A stretch of 64,000 nucleotides of DNA from NCBI GenBank assembly GCA_015062115.1, contig SUVG01000001.1:62001-126000 (forward strand), written 5' to 3'. This DNA is from Elusimicrobium sp. (GTDB lineage: Bacteria; Elusimicrobiota; Elusimicrobia; Elusimicrobiales; Elusimicrobiaceae). Below, piece by piece: positions 52,725 to 61,542 of the stretch. The number at the start of each line of letters is the position of its first letter. The first letter of the stretch is position 1. The notes beneath the pieces were generated by a model that worked only from the letters and a program-made list of their open reading frames with translations, did no database searches and was not told where the DNA came from. The position numbers and the translations under genes were made by a program.

Positions 52725-55700
52725 CTAATTTTGCGGGGCTTCTTCTTTCTTTTGGTGGCGGTTCGTCCATTTTTCTACCAAGGTTTGTACCAAGATGTAG
52801 AACAACGGAATTAAAAACAACCCCGCCATGGTACCCAAAAGCATACCGTAGAACACCGGCACCCCTAAAGCACGGCGGCTGGCCGCACCTGCACCGGTGG
52901 CAATAATCATGGGAATCATACCCAAGATGAAGGTAAATGCCGTCATCAGTACGGGGCGAAAGCGTTGGGAAAGCCCGTCCATGGCCGCATCATAAACAGA
53001 CGCACCTTGGGAGTGTTCATCACGGGCAAACTCCACAATTAAAATAGCGTTTTTGGCAGATAAACCTACCAAAAGCACCAACCCTAATTGAGCATAAATA
53101 CTCATCGGCAGGTTGGTAATCCACAGCCCCAGCATACCGCCGGCTACGGCCGCTACTACGGACATCAACACCGGCACGGGAATCGTCCAACTTTCGTACT
53201 GGGCTACCAAGAACAGATACGCAAACAAAATAGCCAACATAATCAAAATGTTAATTTGCCCTTTGTTTTGTTTTTCTTGGTAACTCATACCGCTCCACTC
53301 GTAGGCATAATCGCCGGGCAGAGATTTTAAGATTTCCTCGGTTTTTGCCATGGCTTCCCCGGTGCTTCCTCCGGCTACGGGCGTAGCGCTAATGGAAGCG
53401 GAGGGATATTGGTTATAGCGCAAAATTTGGCGGGGCGAAAGAACATAACGCAAATTCACCAAAGAGCGCAACGGCACCATTTCCCCTTTGTTGTTCATCA
53501 CATACATTTTGTTGATGTTGTCCGGGTTTAAGCGGTATTTGGCATCGGACTGCAAGATAACTTTGTTCACCTGCGTACCGAAGTTCACATCCCCTACATA
53601 GGAAGAACCTAAGTAGTTTTCCAAAATGGCGAACACGCTGGAAACGGGCACTTGCATGGCTTCGGCTTTGGTACGATCCACATCTAAATAGATGTTGGGC
53701 GTATTGGCCTTGAAGGTGGAGTACGCAAGTTGCATGGAAGGATCCATCATCATTTTGAAGGAAGTTCCTTCCGCCGTGGTAGCCAGGCGCGTATAGTCAA
53801 AATCGTTCAACGATTGAATACGCAAATCTAACCCGCCGGAAGTACCCAACCCCGGAATAGACGGCAGTTCAATTACACGGATAGTGGCTTCGGCAATGCC
53901 GGCCAATTTGCCGTTTAATTGGTTTACCACCGAGGTTTGGTGCAGGGCGGCATCTTGGCGGTCTTCCCAAGGAGTCAAGGAAACAAACCCGATTGCTACG
54001 TTTTCACCGGAGCCGGACATCAAACTGTGCCCGATAATGGTGGTTAAGTCTTCCACCCCGGTCGTTTCACGAATCATGGGCGTAACTTTATTGATAACTT
54101 CCTGCGTGCGGGCAAAAGAAGCACCTTCGGGGAGTTGAATATCCATGAGTACAACCCCTTGGTCTTCCACCGGAATAAAAGAGGTCTGCGAGAATTTCAA
54201 AAACGCCAAGTTGACCAACACAAAACCCAAGAACAAAATGCCGATAATCAGCAGTTTCCGCGCTACTTTGCGTACCCAGGAGCGATACGTGCGGGCCCCA
54301 CGCTGTACGGCAAAGTTAAACCAACGAAGCGGGAAAAATTTTGTTTCGTCAATGGGTTTTAACATGGTGGCACAAATTGCCGGAGACAGCGAAAGTGCGT
54401 TAAGCGTAGAGAAACACACCGCCAAGGAAATGGTAATAGCGAATTGTTTGTAAATTTCCCCGGTGATACCGCCCAAGAAACAAATCGGCACGAAAATAGC
54501 CAAAAGTACCAAGGTGGTAGCAATCAAAGCACCGGAAAGTTCTTCCATGGCTTGCGTAGTGGCCTCCACGGCGGTTTTGCGTTCTTTATTCATTAAGAAC
54601 ACTACGCGTTCCACTACACAAATGGCGTCGTCCACTACTACCCCGATAGCAAGCACCAACCCAAAGAGAGTAAAGGTGTTAATGGAGTATCCCAAGGCCA
54701 ACATAACCGCGAAAGTACCGAGCAAAGACACGGGAATCGTGGCAGAAGGCACCAAGGTGGCGCGCCAATCTTGCAAGAAGATATAACAAACGAGCACTAC
54801 CAAAATAAAAGTAATAATAAGCGTCAGTACCACTTCTTCAATGGAAGCATCAATAAATTTAGTGGTATCCATGGCGAATTTGTATTCCAAATCTTCCGGG
54901 AAGAATTGGGCCAAACGCTTTAGTTCCGCCTGCACCAACTTCATGGTTTCCATAGCGTTGGCACCGGAGGATAAGTTAATCATCATGGGCACGGCGGTGG
55001 CAGCATTGTATTCAGCCGCGTAACTATAAGTTTCTTGGCCTTCTTCCACTTTGGCAATTTGTTTTAAGCGCACCAAACCGCCTTGAGCGTCCGTGCGGAC
55101 GATGATATCTTCAAACTGGGCGGCATTGTTCAAGCGTCCGTCCGTTTGCAAGGCGTACACCGTCATTACATTATTTGTGGTCGGGCGTGCGCCGATTTTA
55201 CCCAAAGAAGGTTGGTAGTTTTGGCTGGAAATGGCAGCTTTTACATCTGCAATGGAAATGTTAAGGGCGGCCATTTTATCCGCATCTAACCACACGCGCA
55301 TACTTTTGCTGGAGCCGAACACCATGGCGTCCCCTACACCGGAAACACGCATCACGTTCTTTTGCACGTTGTTATTTAAGTAGTCGCTGATTTCCAGGGG
55401 CGTCATCGTCCCTTTGGGAGAATAGAAAGCCAATACCCCCAAAATGTTGGACGATTTACGGAACACCGTTACCCCTTGGCGGGTTACATCTCCGGGAAGT
55501 AACGGAGAGGCCTGGGAAACGCGGTTTTGTACTTTTACTTGGGCCAAGTCCGGGTCGGTACCGGTTTTGAAAGTAATGGTAAGGTTGTAAGAACCATCGG
55601 AAGAGGAAGAACTCATATAGAGCATATCTTCCACCCCGTTTACTTTACTTTCAAGCGGAATCCCCACCGTTTTAGCGATTACTTCCGCGCTGGCACCCGG

Positions 55701-55850
55701 ATAGCGGGCAATGACCACTACTTCGGGCGGTGTGATTTCCGGGTACAAAGCAACCGGAAGCGTGAATAAAGAAATGAACCCCGCCAAACACAAGATTAGC
55801 GAAATAACAATAGCAAAGCGGGGACGCTTAATAAAGAATTTAGCAAACAT
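52725..55850 (-). CDS. RND multidrug efflux permease (AcrB/HAE1 family)
   Basis: A 1041-residue inner-membrane proton-driven exporter. The N-terminus MFAKFFIKRPRFAIVISL, LPVALYPEITPPEV and SGVGDAMVFGSS are typical. The proton-relay TM4 carries GLVLAIGVVVDDAICVVERV with the key aspartates. Twelve TM segments and two large periplasmic loops are traceable. It forms a trimer working with the adaptor and TolC-like protein encoded just upstream. It is the last gene of a four-gene unit that starts with the TetR regulator. Confidence 0.96.
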   Translation of the reverse strand: MFAKFFIKRPRFAIVISLILCLAGFISLFTLPVALYPEITPPEVVVIARYPGASAEVIAKTVGIPLESKVNGVEDMLYMSSSSSDGSYNLTITFKTGTDPDLAQVKVQNRVSQASPLLPGDVTRQGVTVFRKSSNILGVLAFYSPKGTMTPLEISDYLNNNVQKNVMRVSGVGDAMVFGSSKSMRVWLDADKMAALNISIADVKAAISSQNYQPSLGKIGARPTTNNVMTVYALQTDGRLNNAAQFEDIIVRTDAQGGLVRLKQIAKVEEGQETYSYAAEYNAATAVPMMINLSSGANAMETMKLVQAELKRLAQFFPEDLEYKFAMDTTKFIDASIEEVVLTLIITFILVVLVCYIFLQDWRATLVPSATIPVSLLGTFAVMLALGYSINTFTLFGLVLAIGVVVDDAICVVERVVFLMNKERKTAVEATTQAMEELSGALIATTLVLLAIFVPICFLGGITGEIYKQFAITISLAVCFSTLNALSLSPAICATMLKPIDETKFFPLRWFNFAVQRGARTYRSWVRKVARKLLIIGILFLGFVLVNLAFLKFSQTSFIPVEDQGVVLMDIQLPEGASFARTQEVINKVTPMIRETTGVEDLTTIIGHSLMSGSGENVAIGFVSLTPWEDRQDAALHQTSVVNQLNGKLAGIAEATIRVIELPSIPGLGTSGGLDLRIQSLNDFDYTRLATTAEGTSFKMMMDPSMQLAYSTFKANTPNIYLDVDRTKAEAMQVPVSSVFAILENYLGSSYVGDVNFGTQVNKVILQSDAKYRLNPDNINKMYVMNNKGEMVPLRSLVNLRYVLSPRQILRYNQYPSASISATPVAGGSTGEAMAKTEEILKSLPGDYAYEWSGMSYQEKQNKGQINILIMLAILFAYLFLVAQYESWTIPVPVLMSVVAAVAGGMLGLWITNLPMSIYAQLGLVLLVGLSAKNAILIVEFARDEHSQGASVYDAAMDGLSQRFRPVLMTAFTFILGMIPMIIATGAGAASRRALGVPVFYGMLLGTMAGLFLIPLFYILVQTLVEKWTNRHQKKEEAPQN

Positions 55851-55859
55851 AACTGACTA

Positions 55860-57092
55860 CTAGGCCTCCGTACCTGTGGCTTTGGCACTTTGCGTTTCTG
55901 CATTGACGGAAGTGGCCAAGGCTTCGGCTTTGGCCGTTTCGCGGGCGCTTAATTGAGCCGCGGTGTGGCTTTCGCTCACATTTACTTTTTGTCCGTTTTG
56001 CAGTTTTTGGTGGCCCACCGGAACTACGCGGTCGCCTTCTTCCAAGCCGGAGATAACCACATATTGATTTTCCACGGCATCACCCACCGTAATGTATTTT
56101 TGTACGACTACATTTTCGGCGTTGACGGTCATTACATACTGGCCGCTGGCATCTTGCGCTACAGCGGTTTGCGCAATCAAAATAGACGGCATGAATTTAG
56201 AAGCACTGACCGTTACATTCACATAGTTACCGGGAATCAATTTGCGGTCTGCGTTGGTGCTTTGGGCATATACCGCCATGGTGGCCGTATCGGCATTGAT
56301 TTCGTTATCGGTAAACAAGGAGGCGCCGGCAATTTCAATGGTTTCACCGTTCGGCAAAGATACTTGAATATCCGGGTTGCTCGTAAGCAACTGATCCATA
56401 CCGGCCAAGCGTTCCTTATCCGTTACGGAAAACACCACACGAATCGGATCCATTTGAATTACGCGGGCTAATTTGCTGGAGGCAGCATTGGTATAGTTCC
56501 CTTTAGTCATCAAGGCTTTACCCACATAACCGCTAATCGGAGAGCGGACTTCGGTATAAGCCAAATCGAGTTTAGCCAAATCGAAACTGGCTTGGGCTGC
56601 TTTCACATTGGCTTTGGCGTTAGCCAAGTTACTTTCGGAAACTTCCAAATCGGCTTTGGAAAGCATTTTTTCTTTGTATAAAGAAAGTTCGCGGTTGTAA
56701 TCGCTTTCAATTTGTTTCAGCGTAGCTTTGGCTTTTTCCAAAGAAGCTTCAGCCGCGGAAACTGCTGCTTTATAACGGGCTTGATCAATCACAAACAAGA
56801 CATCGCCTTCTTTCACAAAAGACCCGTCTTTGAAAAGAACTTTATCAATATAACCGGATACTTGGGGAGTAACATCCGAAGCGTTGATAGCTTCCACTTT
56901 GGCAATAAAAGTTTTGCCTAAAGCCACCGGGCGCTTATAGACTTTTTCCGTCAGTACGCTGGTTTGGCCGGCCGCGCCGTAGTTCATTTGGGCACCGCCG
57001 GAGAGTTTGCCTTTAATCACAAACCCGAGTAATCCCCCCACGAGCAACACGAGGGCATATTTGGTTAAGCGAATAGCAGTTCTTTTTTTCAT
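55860..57092 (-). CDS. RND efflux periplasmic adaptor (AcrA/MexA family)
   Basis: A 410-residue membrane fusion protein: N-terminal TM/signal (about 11-27), lipoyl-like barrel halves, and a coiled-coil hairpin (about 95-175: AEASLEKAKATLKQIESDYN...). A beta-barrel region has TEVRSPISGYVGKALMTKGN and the C-terminal part has GLEEGDRVVPVGHQKLQNG. No lipobox cysteine, so it is anchored by the uncleaved TM. It bridges the RND pump and the outer-membrane channel. It lies 9 bp before the permease gene. Confidence 0.95.
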   Translation of the reverse strand: MKKRTAIRLTKYALVLLVGGLLGFVIKGKLSGGAQMNYGAAGQTSVLTEKVYKRPVALGKTFIAKVEAINASDVTPQVSGYIDKVLFKDGSFVKEGDVLFVIDQARYKAAVSAAEASLEKAKATLKQIESDYNRELSLYKEKMLSKADLEVSESNLANAKANVKAAQASFDLAKLDLAYTEVRSPISGYVGKALMTKGNYTNAASSKLARVIQMDPIRVVFSVTDKERLAGMDQLLTSNPDIQVSLPNGETIEIAGASLFTDNEINADTATMAVYAQSTNADRKLIPGNYVNVTVSASKFMPSILIAQTAVAQDASGQYVMTVNAENVVVQKYITVGDAVENQYVVISGLEEGDRVVPVGHQKLQNGQKVNVSESHTAAQLSARETAKAEALATSVNAETQSAKATGTEA

Positions 57093-57095
57093 AAA

Positions 57096-58433
57096 TTAGT
57101 ATTTCCCTATGCTTCTATATAAGTTGGCTTTGCTCAAAAGTAACGAGTAAAAAGCCGTGATTTTATTTTGGCGGGCATCAGCCAGTTGGGCCACCGCCGT
57201 AAGCAAATTGATAATATCGCCTTTTCCCACTTCATAATAGCGGAAGGCTACACGTTCGTTTTCTTCGGCACTTTCCAACACGGTTTGGCTGATTTCATAC
57301 GAGCGCACGGCCGTTTTGTAGTTTTGATAGGCGTTCCATACTTCGTTTTCCACTTGGCGTTTCAAACCTTCCGTTTGGTTTTTGGCTTGTTTGTACTGAT
57401 AAGAAGCCTGTTGCGTTTGATACACGGTAGAAAAACCCGAGAAAAGCGGCCAAGAAAGCATCAACCCGGCAGATGCGTCCGTTTTATAGGGACTGCTGTA
57501 TTTCCAATTATCGTTGTAAGAAGCCGAGGCCACCGCACTTAACTTAGGAAGGAAACCCGTTTTAGTGGCTTGCAAGTTTTCTTTGCTGGCTTCTGCCGTG
57601 CTTTCCTGCGCGTGAATTTCCGGGCGATTTTCCAAGGCAAGTTGCATTAGTTCTTGCACATTATCGTTTTCGATTTGCACGGTTTTATCGTCAAATTGGG
57701 GTTTGGCTAAGCGAATTTGAGCATCGGGCGAAAGGTTCACAAGCACCGCCAAAGCACCGCTGAATTGTTTTACGCGGTTCTCCGCCTGAACAACCGTTAA
57801 AAGGGCTTGTTCGTAGCGGGTTTTGGCTTGTAATTTATCACTCAAAGATACCATGCCCAATTTGTAGCGTTTTTTGGCTTCATCGTAAGATTGTTTATAA
57901 GTATCCAAACTGGCATTGGCACTTACCAAAGATTCTTGCGCGGCAAGCAAATTCAGGTAAGCGGTTTGAACGGAAAGCACCATTTCTTGCAGGGCCGCAT
58001 TGTAGGCGAAGTTGGCGGCGTCCAAATAGGCGCGCGTACGACCGATGCGAGACCCGCGCCCGCCGAAATCAAACAACAGCCACGAGGCTTCGGCTTTGCC
58101 GGAGTACGGTTCTTGTTGGGCATAGGAAGCACCTTCCAGCCTTTCCCCTACAATATTACCCGTACCCGTCAAGGTAATACTGGGCAAGTATTCCGAGCGG
58201 GAAGACCCCAACCCGGCTTCACTTGCTTTTACCCCCATATACTGCGCCGCCAAAGACGGATTGGTGCAAATGCTTACTTGGATTAAGTCTTCCAAATTCA
58301 TTTCTTCGGAAGTTACATCTTTATCCACGCACCCCTCCGGCGGACGAACGCTATAGGCACCCAGTACATCTAACGCCGTACCGGGTAGTACGCAGCAACA
58401 CGCTGCCAGCACTAACAGATATTTTTTCATCAT
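57096..58433 (-). CDS. TolC-family outer-membrane efflux protein
   Basis: A 445-residue channel with signal peptide (about 1-20). Two repeats of long helices of the outer-membrane-efflux family are visible: NLEDLIQVSICTNPSL starts the first, and ENRPEIHAQESTAEASKENL the second. It forms the exit duct of the tripartite pump. Its ATG overlaps the stop of the TetR gene by 4 bp, and the adaptor gene follows after 3 bp. Confidence 0.94.
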   Translation of the reverse strand: MMKKYLLVLAACCCVLPGTALDVLGAYSVRPPEGCVDKDVTSEEMNLEDLIQVSICTNPSLAAQYMGVKASEAGLGSSRSEYLPSITLTGTGNIVGERLEGASYAQQEPYSGKAEASWLLFDFGGRGSRIGRTRAYLDAANFAYNAALQEMVLSVQTAYLNLLAAQESLVSANASLDTYKQSYDEAKKRYKLGMVSLSDKLQAKTRYEQALLTVVQAENRVKQFSGALAVLVNLSPDAQIRLAKPQFDDKTVQIENDNVQELMQLALENRPEIHAQESTAEASKENLQATKTGFLPKLSAVASASYNDNWKYSSPYKTDASAGLMLSWPLFSGFSTVYQTQQASYQYKQAKNQTEGLKRQVENEVWNAYQNYKTAVRSYEISQTVLESAEENERVAFRYYEVGKGDIINLLTAVAQLADARQNKITAFYSLLLSKANLYRSIGKY

Positions 58434-59086
58434 GCGTTTGTTTCCTTTTCTACTTTATAAGATTCTAAAATCGCACATGTATTTTTCCACACGATTTTTT
58501 TAATGAGTTCTCTTAATTCCGGGGTATATTCCCGTTTTTTAAGCGAGTGCAGAACAACAAAGCGACCGAAATCGGACTGGTAAACCTGAGAAAAAATGGT
58601 ATTGGCCAAAATCACAAGTTCGCCCGAGTTTTTTTCAAACCCCGTCAAGCGGGAAAGAATTTGATACAAAATTTCATTAAAGCGGGTTTTATACTCAAGT
58701 AAAATTTCTACCAAATCTTTACTGGTCTCCATATCCGCATGGCGGAAAATTCGTTCCAAAAGAACCGTCCGGCGGGAAAACACCAATTCCAACATCCGTT
58801 CTTGGATTTGCTTAAACAGGCTTAACATTTCTTCACGAGAAAAAGAAGAAATATCCGTGGGAAGCACTATCCCCTTTTCTCCACCGAACATCCACTCGTT
58901 TGTTTGTTCCACCAAATAACGAATCGTTGCCAAGTACAAACCGCGTTTATCGCCAAAATGGTAGTTAATAGCGGCGATGTTTACATCGGCCTCTTCCACA
59001 ATTTGGCGCACGGAAGTACCCGAAAACCCGTTCTGGGCAAACAGGTGGGCGGCCGTCTGTAAAAGTTTAACTTGAGTATCTTTCAT
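58430..59086 (-). CDS. TetR-family transcriptional regulator of the efflux operon
   Basis: A 218-residue regulator. The N-terminal helix-turn-helix reads ARHLFAQ-like: AAHLFAQNGFSGTSVRQIVEEADVN then AINYHFGDKRGLYLATI. The larger C-terminal ligand domain is unassigned. It is the first gene of the efflux unit, so it probably represses its own promoter and the pump, released by a pump substrate. A TCAAAC-N4-GTTTGA palindrome upstream is the likely operator. Confidence 0.92.
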   Translation of the reverse strand: MKDTQVKLLQTAAHLFAQNGFSGTSVRQIVEEADVNIAAINYHFGDKRGLYLATIRYLVEQTNEWMFGGEKGIVLPTDISSFSREEMLSLFKQIQERMLELVFSRRTVLLERIFRHADMETSKDLVEILLEYKTRFNEILYQILSRLTGFEKNSGELVILANTIFSQVYQSDFGRFVVLHSLKKREYTPELRELIKKIVWKNTCAILESYKVEKETNA

Positions 59087-59113
59087 ACAAAAATTCCTTT
59101 TTCAAGTAATAAT

Positions 59114-59144
59114 ATTATAGCACATTTTTCAAACAAACGTTTGA
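59114..59144 (-). promoter_or_regulatory. TetR/efflux promoter with putative operator palindrome
   Basis: On the minus strand the extended -10 TGCTATAAT (hexamer 59114-59119) lies 27 nt before the TetR start, and AAGGAA precedes the ATG. A palindrome, TCAAAC-AAAC-GTTTGA (59129-59144), covers the -35 region, where a bound repressor would block RNA polymerase. Confidence 0.6.
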
Positions 59145-59159
59145 TTTATTTAAGGTTAG

Positions 59160-59187
59160 AAAAAACCCCACCGGGTTCAGGTGGGGT
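59160..59187 (-). terminator. Terminator of pilin copy D
   Basis: On the minus strand ACCCCACC pairs with GGTGGGGT around TGAACCC, followed by a T-run. It lies 19 bp after the pilin stop. Confidence 0.87.
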
Positions 59188-59205
59188 GCACAAATTTAGA
59201 GATGC

Positions 59206-59682
59206 TTACAATGCATAGCAAGTATAGTCAGAAGATACACAGGGGACAACAGTTGTAGAAAAACTTTTGCATAAATTATTTGCTTCAGCATCTGAAACAG
59301 GGGCTGCACAAACCAGTTTTTCTGTATCTAGATAATAGTTAATTCTCCAAGTGAAATTTCCATTTTTTATATATCTCCCCACAACAAAGGGTCGAATCAT
59401 CTCAGGGTGAAGAACCTCGTATGTAAAATGGCCATTAGAAAAAGTACTTCCCGTGGGGTTACCCGGCATACTGATATCCAAATCCTCAAAATTTCGCGCA
59501 TAAGTTCCGTTTGCCATATAATAAATTTTTTGCGCATCAGCAATACTTTTGACCAAAGTCATGGCTTGGGTAGCGCGAGATTTTTCCACGGCGCGCGTGT
59601 ATTGCGGCATAGCCACCGCAGATAAGATACCAATGATTAACACTACGACCAAAAGTTCTATCAAAGTAAAACCCTTTTCCAT
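59206..59682 (-). CDS. Type IV pilin-like protein (cassette copy D)
   Basis: A 158-residue prepilin. Leader MEKG (Glu instead of Lys at position 2) is cut before FTLIELLVVV; the helix ends VAMPQYTRAVEKS. The variable part has AQKIYYMANGTYARNFEDLDISMP and cysteines near the C-terminus (VPCVSSDYTCYAL). Start at 59682 with the AAGAGG ribosome site; the intact promoter cassette lies upstream. Pilus or pseudopilus subunit; assembly genes are outside the window. Confidence 0.87.
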   Translation of the reverse strand: MEKGFTLIELLVVVLIIGILSAVAMPQYTRAVEKSRATQAMTLVKSIADAQKIYYMANGTYARNFEDLDISMPGNPTGSTFSNGHFTYEVLHPEMIRPFVVGRYIKNGNFTWRINYYLDTEKLVCAAPVSDAEANNLCKSFSTTVVPCVSSDYTCYAL

Positions 59683-59894
59683 ACAAAACCTCTTATAAAT
59701 AAGTTTTCGGCGAGAAAACAACACTACAATTCTTTCTGCCTGCCGATTAGGTACATTGTAAGAAAAAAAAAAAACGGGTCAAGCCTTGGGCGAGAAACCC
59801 CTTCTTTTCCGCGCTCTTTCGACAAGGGTAGCCACACTGTTTTAGAAATGTTGCCCTTTTTTCTTCCATTAAAAAACAACTTTTTCTTTTTCTG
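59620..59894 (-). repeat. Pilin promoter/leader/N-terminus cassette, copy D
   Basis: A copy of the ~275-bp repeat with TTGACC (59777-59782), a 16-bp spacer with 12 T, and TACAAT (59755-59760) on the minus strand. Some base changes in the distal flank separate it from B and C. The far end stops about 70 bp before the next gene on the plus strand. Confidence 0.87.
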
Positions 59895-59963
59895 TACAAC
59901 AACCTAAAAAATAAAACTTTTCTCTAACAGCCCTTGCAACCTAAATTGCTATAATAGGTATAT

Positions 59964-60617
59964 ATGGAAAACAACCAACCGGCTAAAATTATCTATCGCT
60001 TCGGGGACGGAGTTTATATCAACTTAACCAACCGTTGCCCCAATTTATGTGCTTTTTGCATTAAAACAAAATGGCAAATGGACTTTCACGGGAATAATTT
60101 GAATTTGCAAGGAAACGAGCCCTCCCCCACTCAAGTGGTAGCCGCGTTGGACGAAGAACTCAAAAAAGCCCCTTTTAAGGAAGTTGTTTTTTGCGGATAC
60201 GGAGAGCCGACCATGCGGTTGGACGCCCTTTTATTTACGGCACAAATGCTAAAAGGTTGGAAGGCCCAATGCAAATATCCGCCGTTTACCGTCCGTGTAA
60301 ACACAAACGGCTTGGGAAATTTAATCAATCATAAAGATATCGTGCCGGAACTGGCTAAGTTGGTAGATGACATCAACATCAGCCTCAATGCTCAAAACGA
60401 AGAAACTTGGCAAAAAATCGTCCGCCCTGCGGAAGGGTACGAACACGGTTTTGAAGCGGTGCGGGAATTTATCCGCAGTTGCGCACAAGCCGGTTTTAGA
60501 AAAGTGCTAGCCAGTTGTGTAGATCAAACGGGGGCCGACAATCAGGCCGTCCAGAAAATAGCCGAAGAAGATGGCGCTACCTTTTATTTGAGGAGTTTTT
60601 TAGATGCCCAAAATTAA
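59964..60617 (+). CDS. TatD-associated-type radical SAM protein
   Basis: A 217-residue radical SAM enzyme. INLTNRCPNLCAFC holds the CxxxCxxC cluster, followed by EVVFCGYGEPTMRLDALL, VRVNTNGLGNLI and DINISLNAQNEETW. These match the small family often fused or adjacent to TatD; no tatD is visible here. The reaction is unknown. TATAAT (59950-59955, extended TGC) ends 8 nt before the ATG with no ribosome site: probable leaderless transcript. It overlaps the next gene by 14 bp. Confidence 0.82.
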   Translation: MENNQPAKIIYRFGDGVYINLTNRCPNLCAFCIKTKWQMDFHGNNLNLQGNEPSPTQVVAALDEELKKAPFKEVVFCGYGEPTMRLDALLFTAQMLKGWKAQCKYPPFTVRVNTNGLGNLINHKDIVPELAKLVDDINISLNAQNEETWQKIVRPAEGYEHGFEAVREFIRSCAQAGFRKVLASCVDQTGADNQAVQKIAEEDGATFYLRSFLDAQN

Positions 60618-61065
60618 ACGCCCCGGCCCGCTTTTTGTGCTTTTTTTACTTTTAATCGCTTTCACGCTAACTTGGTTTTTCGTCGTGAGCGAAGATTATT
60701 ATGCCTTTTCGGCGGGCTCCATTGAAAGTGCGTCCGGGGTGGCTCCGCTTAACAAAGAAAGCTTCCTCTCCCGCAAAAAAGTCCCTACCGTTTCTTACGA
60801 CACGGAAGTGAAATACCGCAAATTTTACCTTACAGCCCCCGGAGCCAAAAAGGTGGAACTGTTAGCCGATTTTAACCGTTGGGGAAAAGACCCCATTGTA
60901 CTAAAACCCTACCGCAAAGGATATTTTGAAACCTCCATTGCGTTAACGGGCGGAGAATACAAGTATGTTTTTTCGGTGGACGGAAAAGATGTTTTAGACC
61001 CGATGAACAAAGACCGGCAAACCTTAGCCGACGGACGGGAAATTTGTATTAAAACGGTGCGTTAA
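60604..61065 (+). CDS. Membrane-anchored protein with glycogen-binding-like (AMPK/CBM48) domain
   Basis: A 153-residue protein. A short basic N-terminus and one TM segment (about 8-28) are followed by a linker and a C-terminal domain (about 72-150) of the glycogen-binding/isoamylase N-terminal type: FYLTAPGAKKVELLADFNRWG, then GGEYKYVFSVDGKDVLDP. It may bind glucan at the membrane or be a structural remnant of the fold. It overlaps the radical SAM gene (14 bp) and is followed directly by tsaE. A ribosome site AGGAG is inside the upstream gene. Confidence 0.75.
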   Translation: MPKIKRPGPLFVLFLLLIAFTLTWFFVVSEDYYAFSAGSIESASGVAPLNKESFLSRKKVPTVSYDTEVKYRKFYLTAPGAKKVELLADFNRWGKDPIVLKPYRKGYFETSIALTGGEYKYVFSVDGKDVLDPMNKDRQTLADGREICIKTVR

Positions 61066-61542
61066 ATGCAAGAAACTCATATTTCCACTTCTTCGAGGGA
61101 AGAAACCCTGGCCTTGGCCGAAAAATTTGCGTGCGCCCTTCGCGGAGGAGAAATTATTTTCCTGCGCGGGCCTATCGGCGCGGGGAAAACCGTTTTTGTA
61201 AAGGGCGTAGCCGCCGCCTTGGGGCTTAAAAGTTCCCCCACCAGTGCAAGTTTCAGTTTAATGAAGGAATACAAAAGCAAAAAGCGCCGCCTGTTTCACA
61301 TCGATTTGTTCCGCCTGGAAGAAGGGGAAGTTTTTAATTTAGGCTTTGAAGAAATGCTGGAAGATGAAGAGGCTATTATTTTGGCGGAATGGCCGGCCCC
61401 GATCCGCCATCTTCTGCCGCAAGACCGGCTGGAAATGGATTTCATCTTGCAAGAAGGCGATGACCGCGTGATAAAACTGGCATCACACGGGCGCGTATCA
61501 AACCGTTTATTGGAGGCTTTATGCAACGCCGCGAAAAAGTAA
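61066..61542 (+). CDS. tsaE: tRNA threonylcarbamoyladenosine biosynthesis ATPase TsaE
   Basis: A 158-residue P-loop ATPase of the t6A pathway. Walker A reads GPIGAGKTVFVKG; SPTSASFSLMKEY, FHIDLFRLEEG and ILAEWP are typical of TsaE. It drives turnover of the TsaB-TsaD complex that modifies A37 of ANN-decoding tRNAs. Overlaps tsaB by 22 bp. Confidence 0.95.
   Translation: MQETHISTSSREETLALAEKFACALRGGEIIFLRGPIGAGKTVFVKGVAAALGLKSSPTSASFSLMKEYKSKKRRLFHIDLFRLEEGEVFNLGFEEMLEDEEAIILAEWPAPIRHLLPQDRLEMDFILQEGDDRVIKLASHGRVSNRLLEALCNAAKK

Noticed and set aside
12223-59894. The pilin cassettes as insertion sequences or MITEs
   Set aside because: No terminal inverted repeats, target duplications or transposase; the shared part is exactly promoter, leader and pilin N-terminus.
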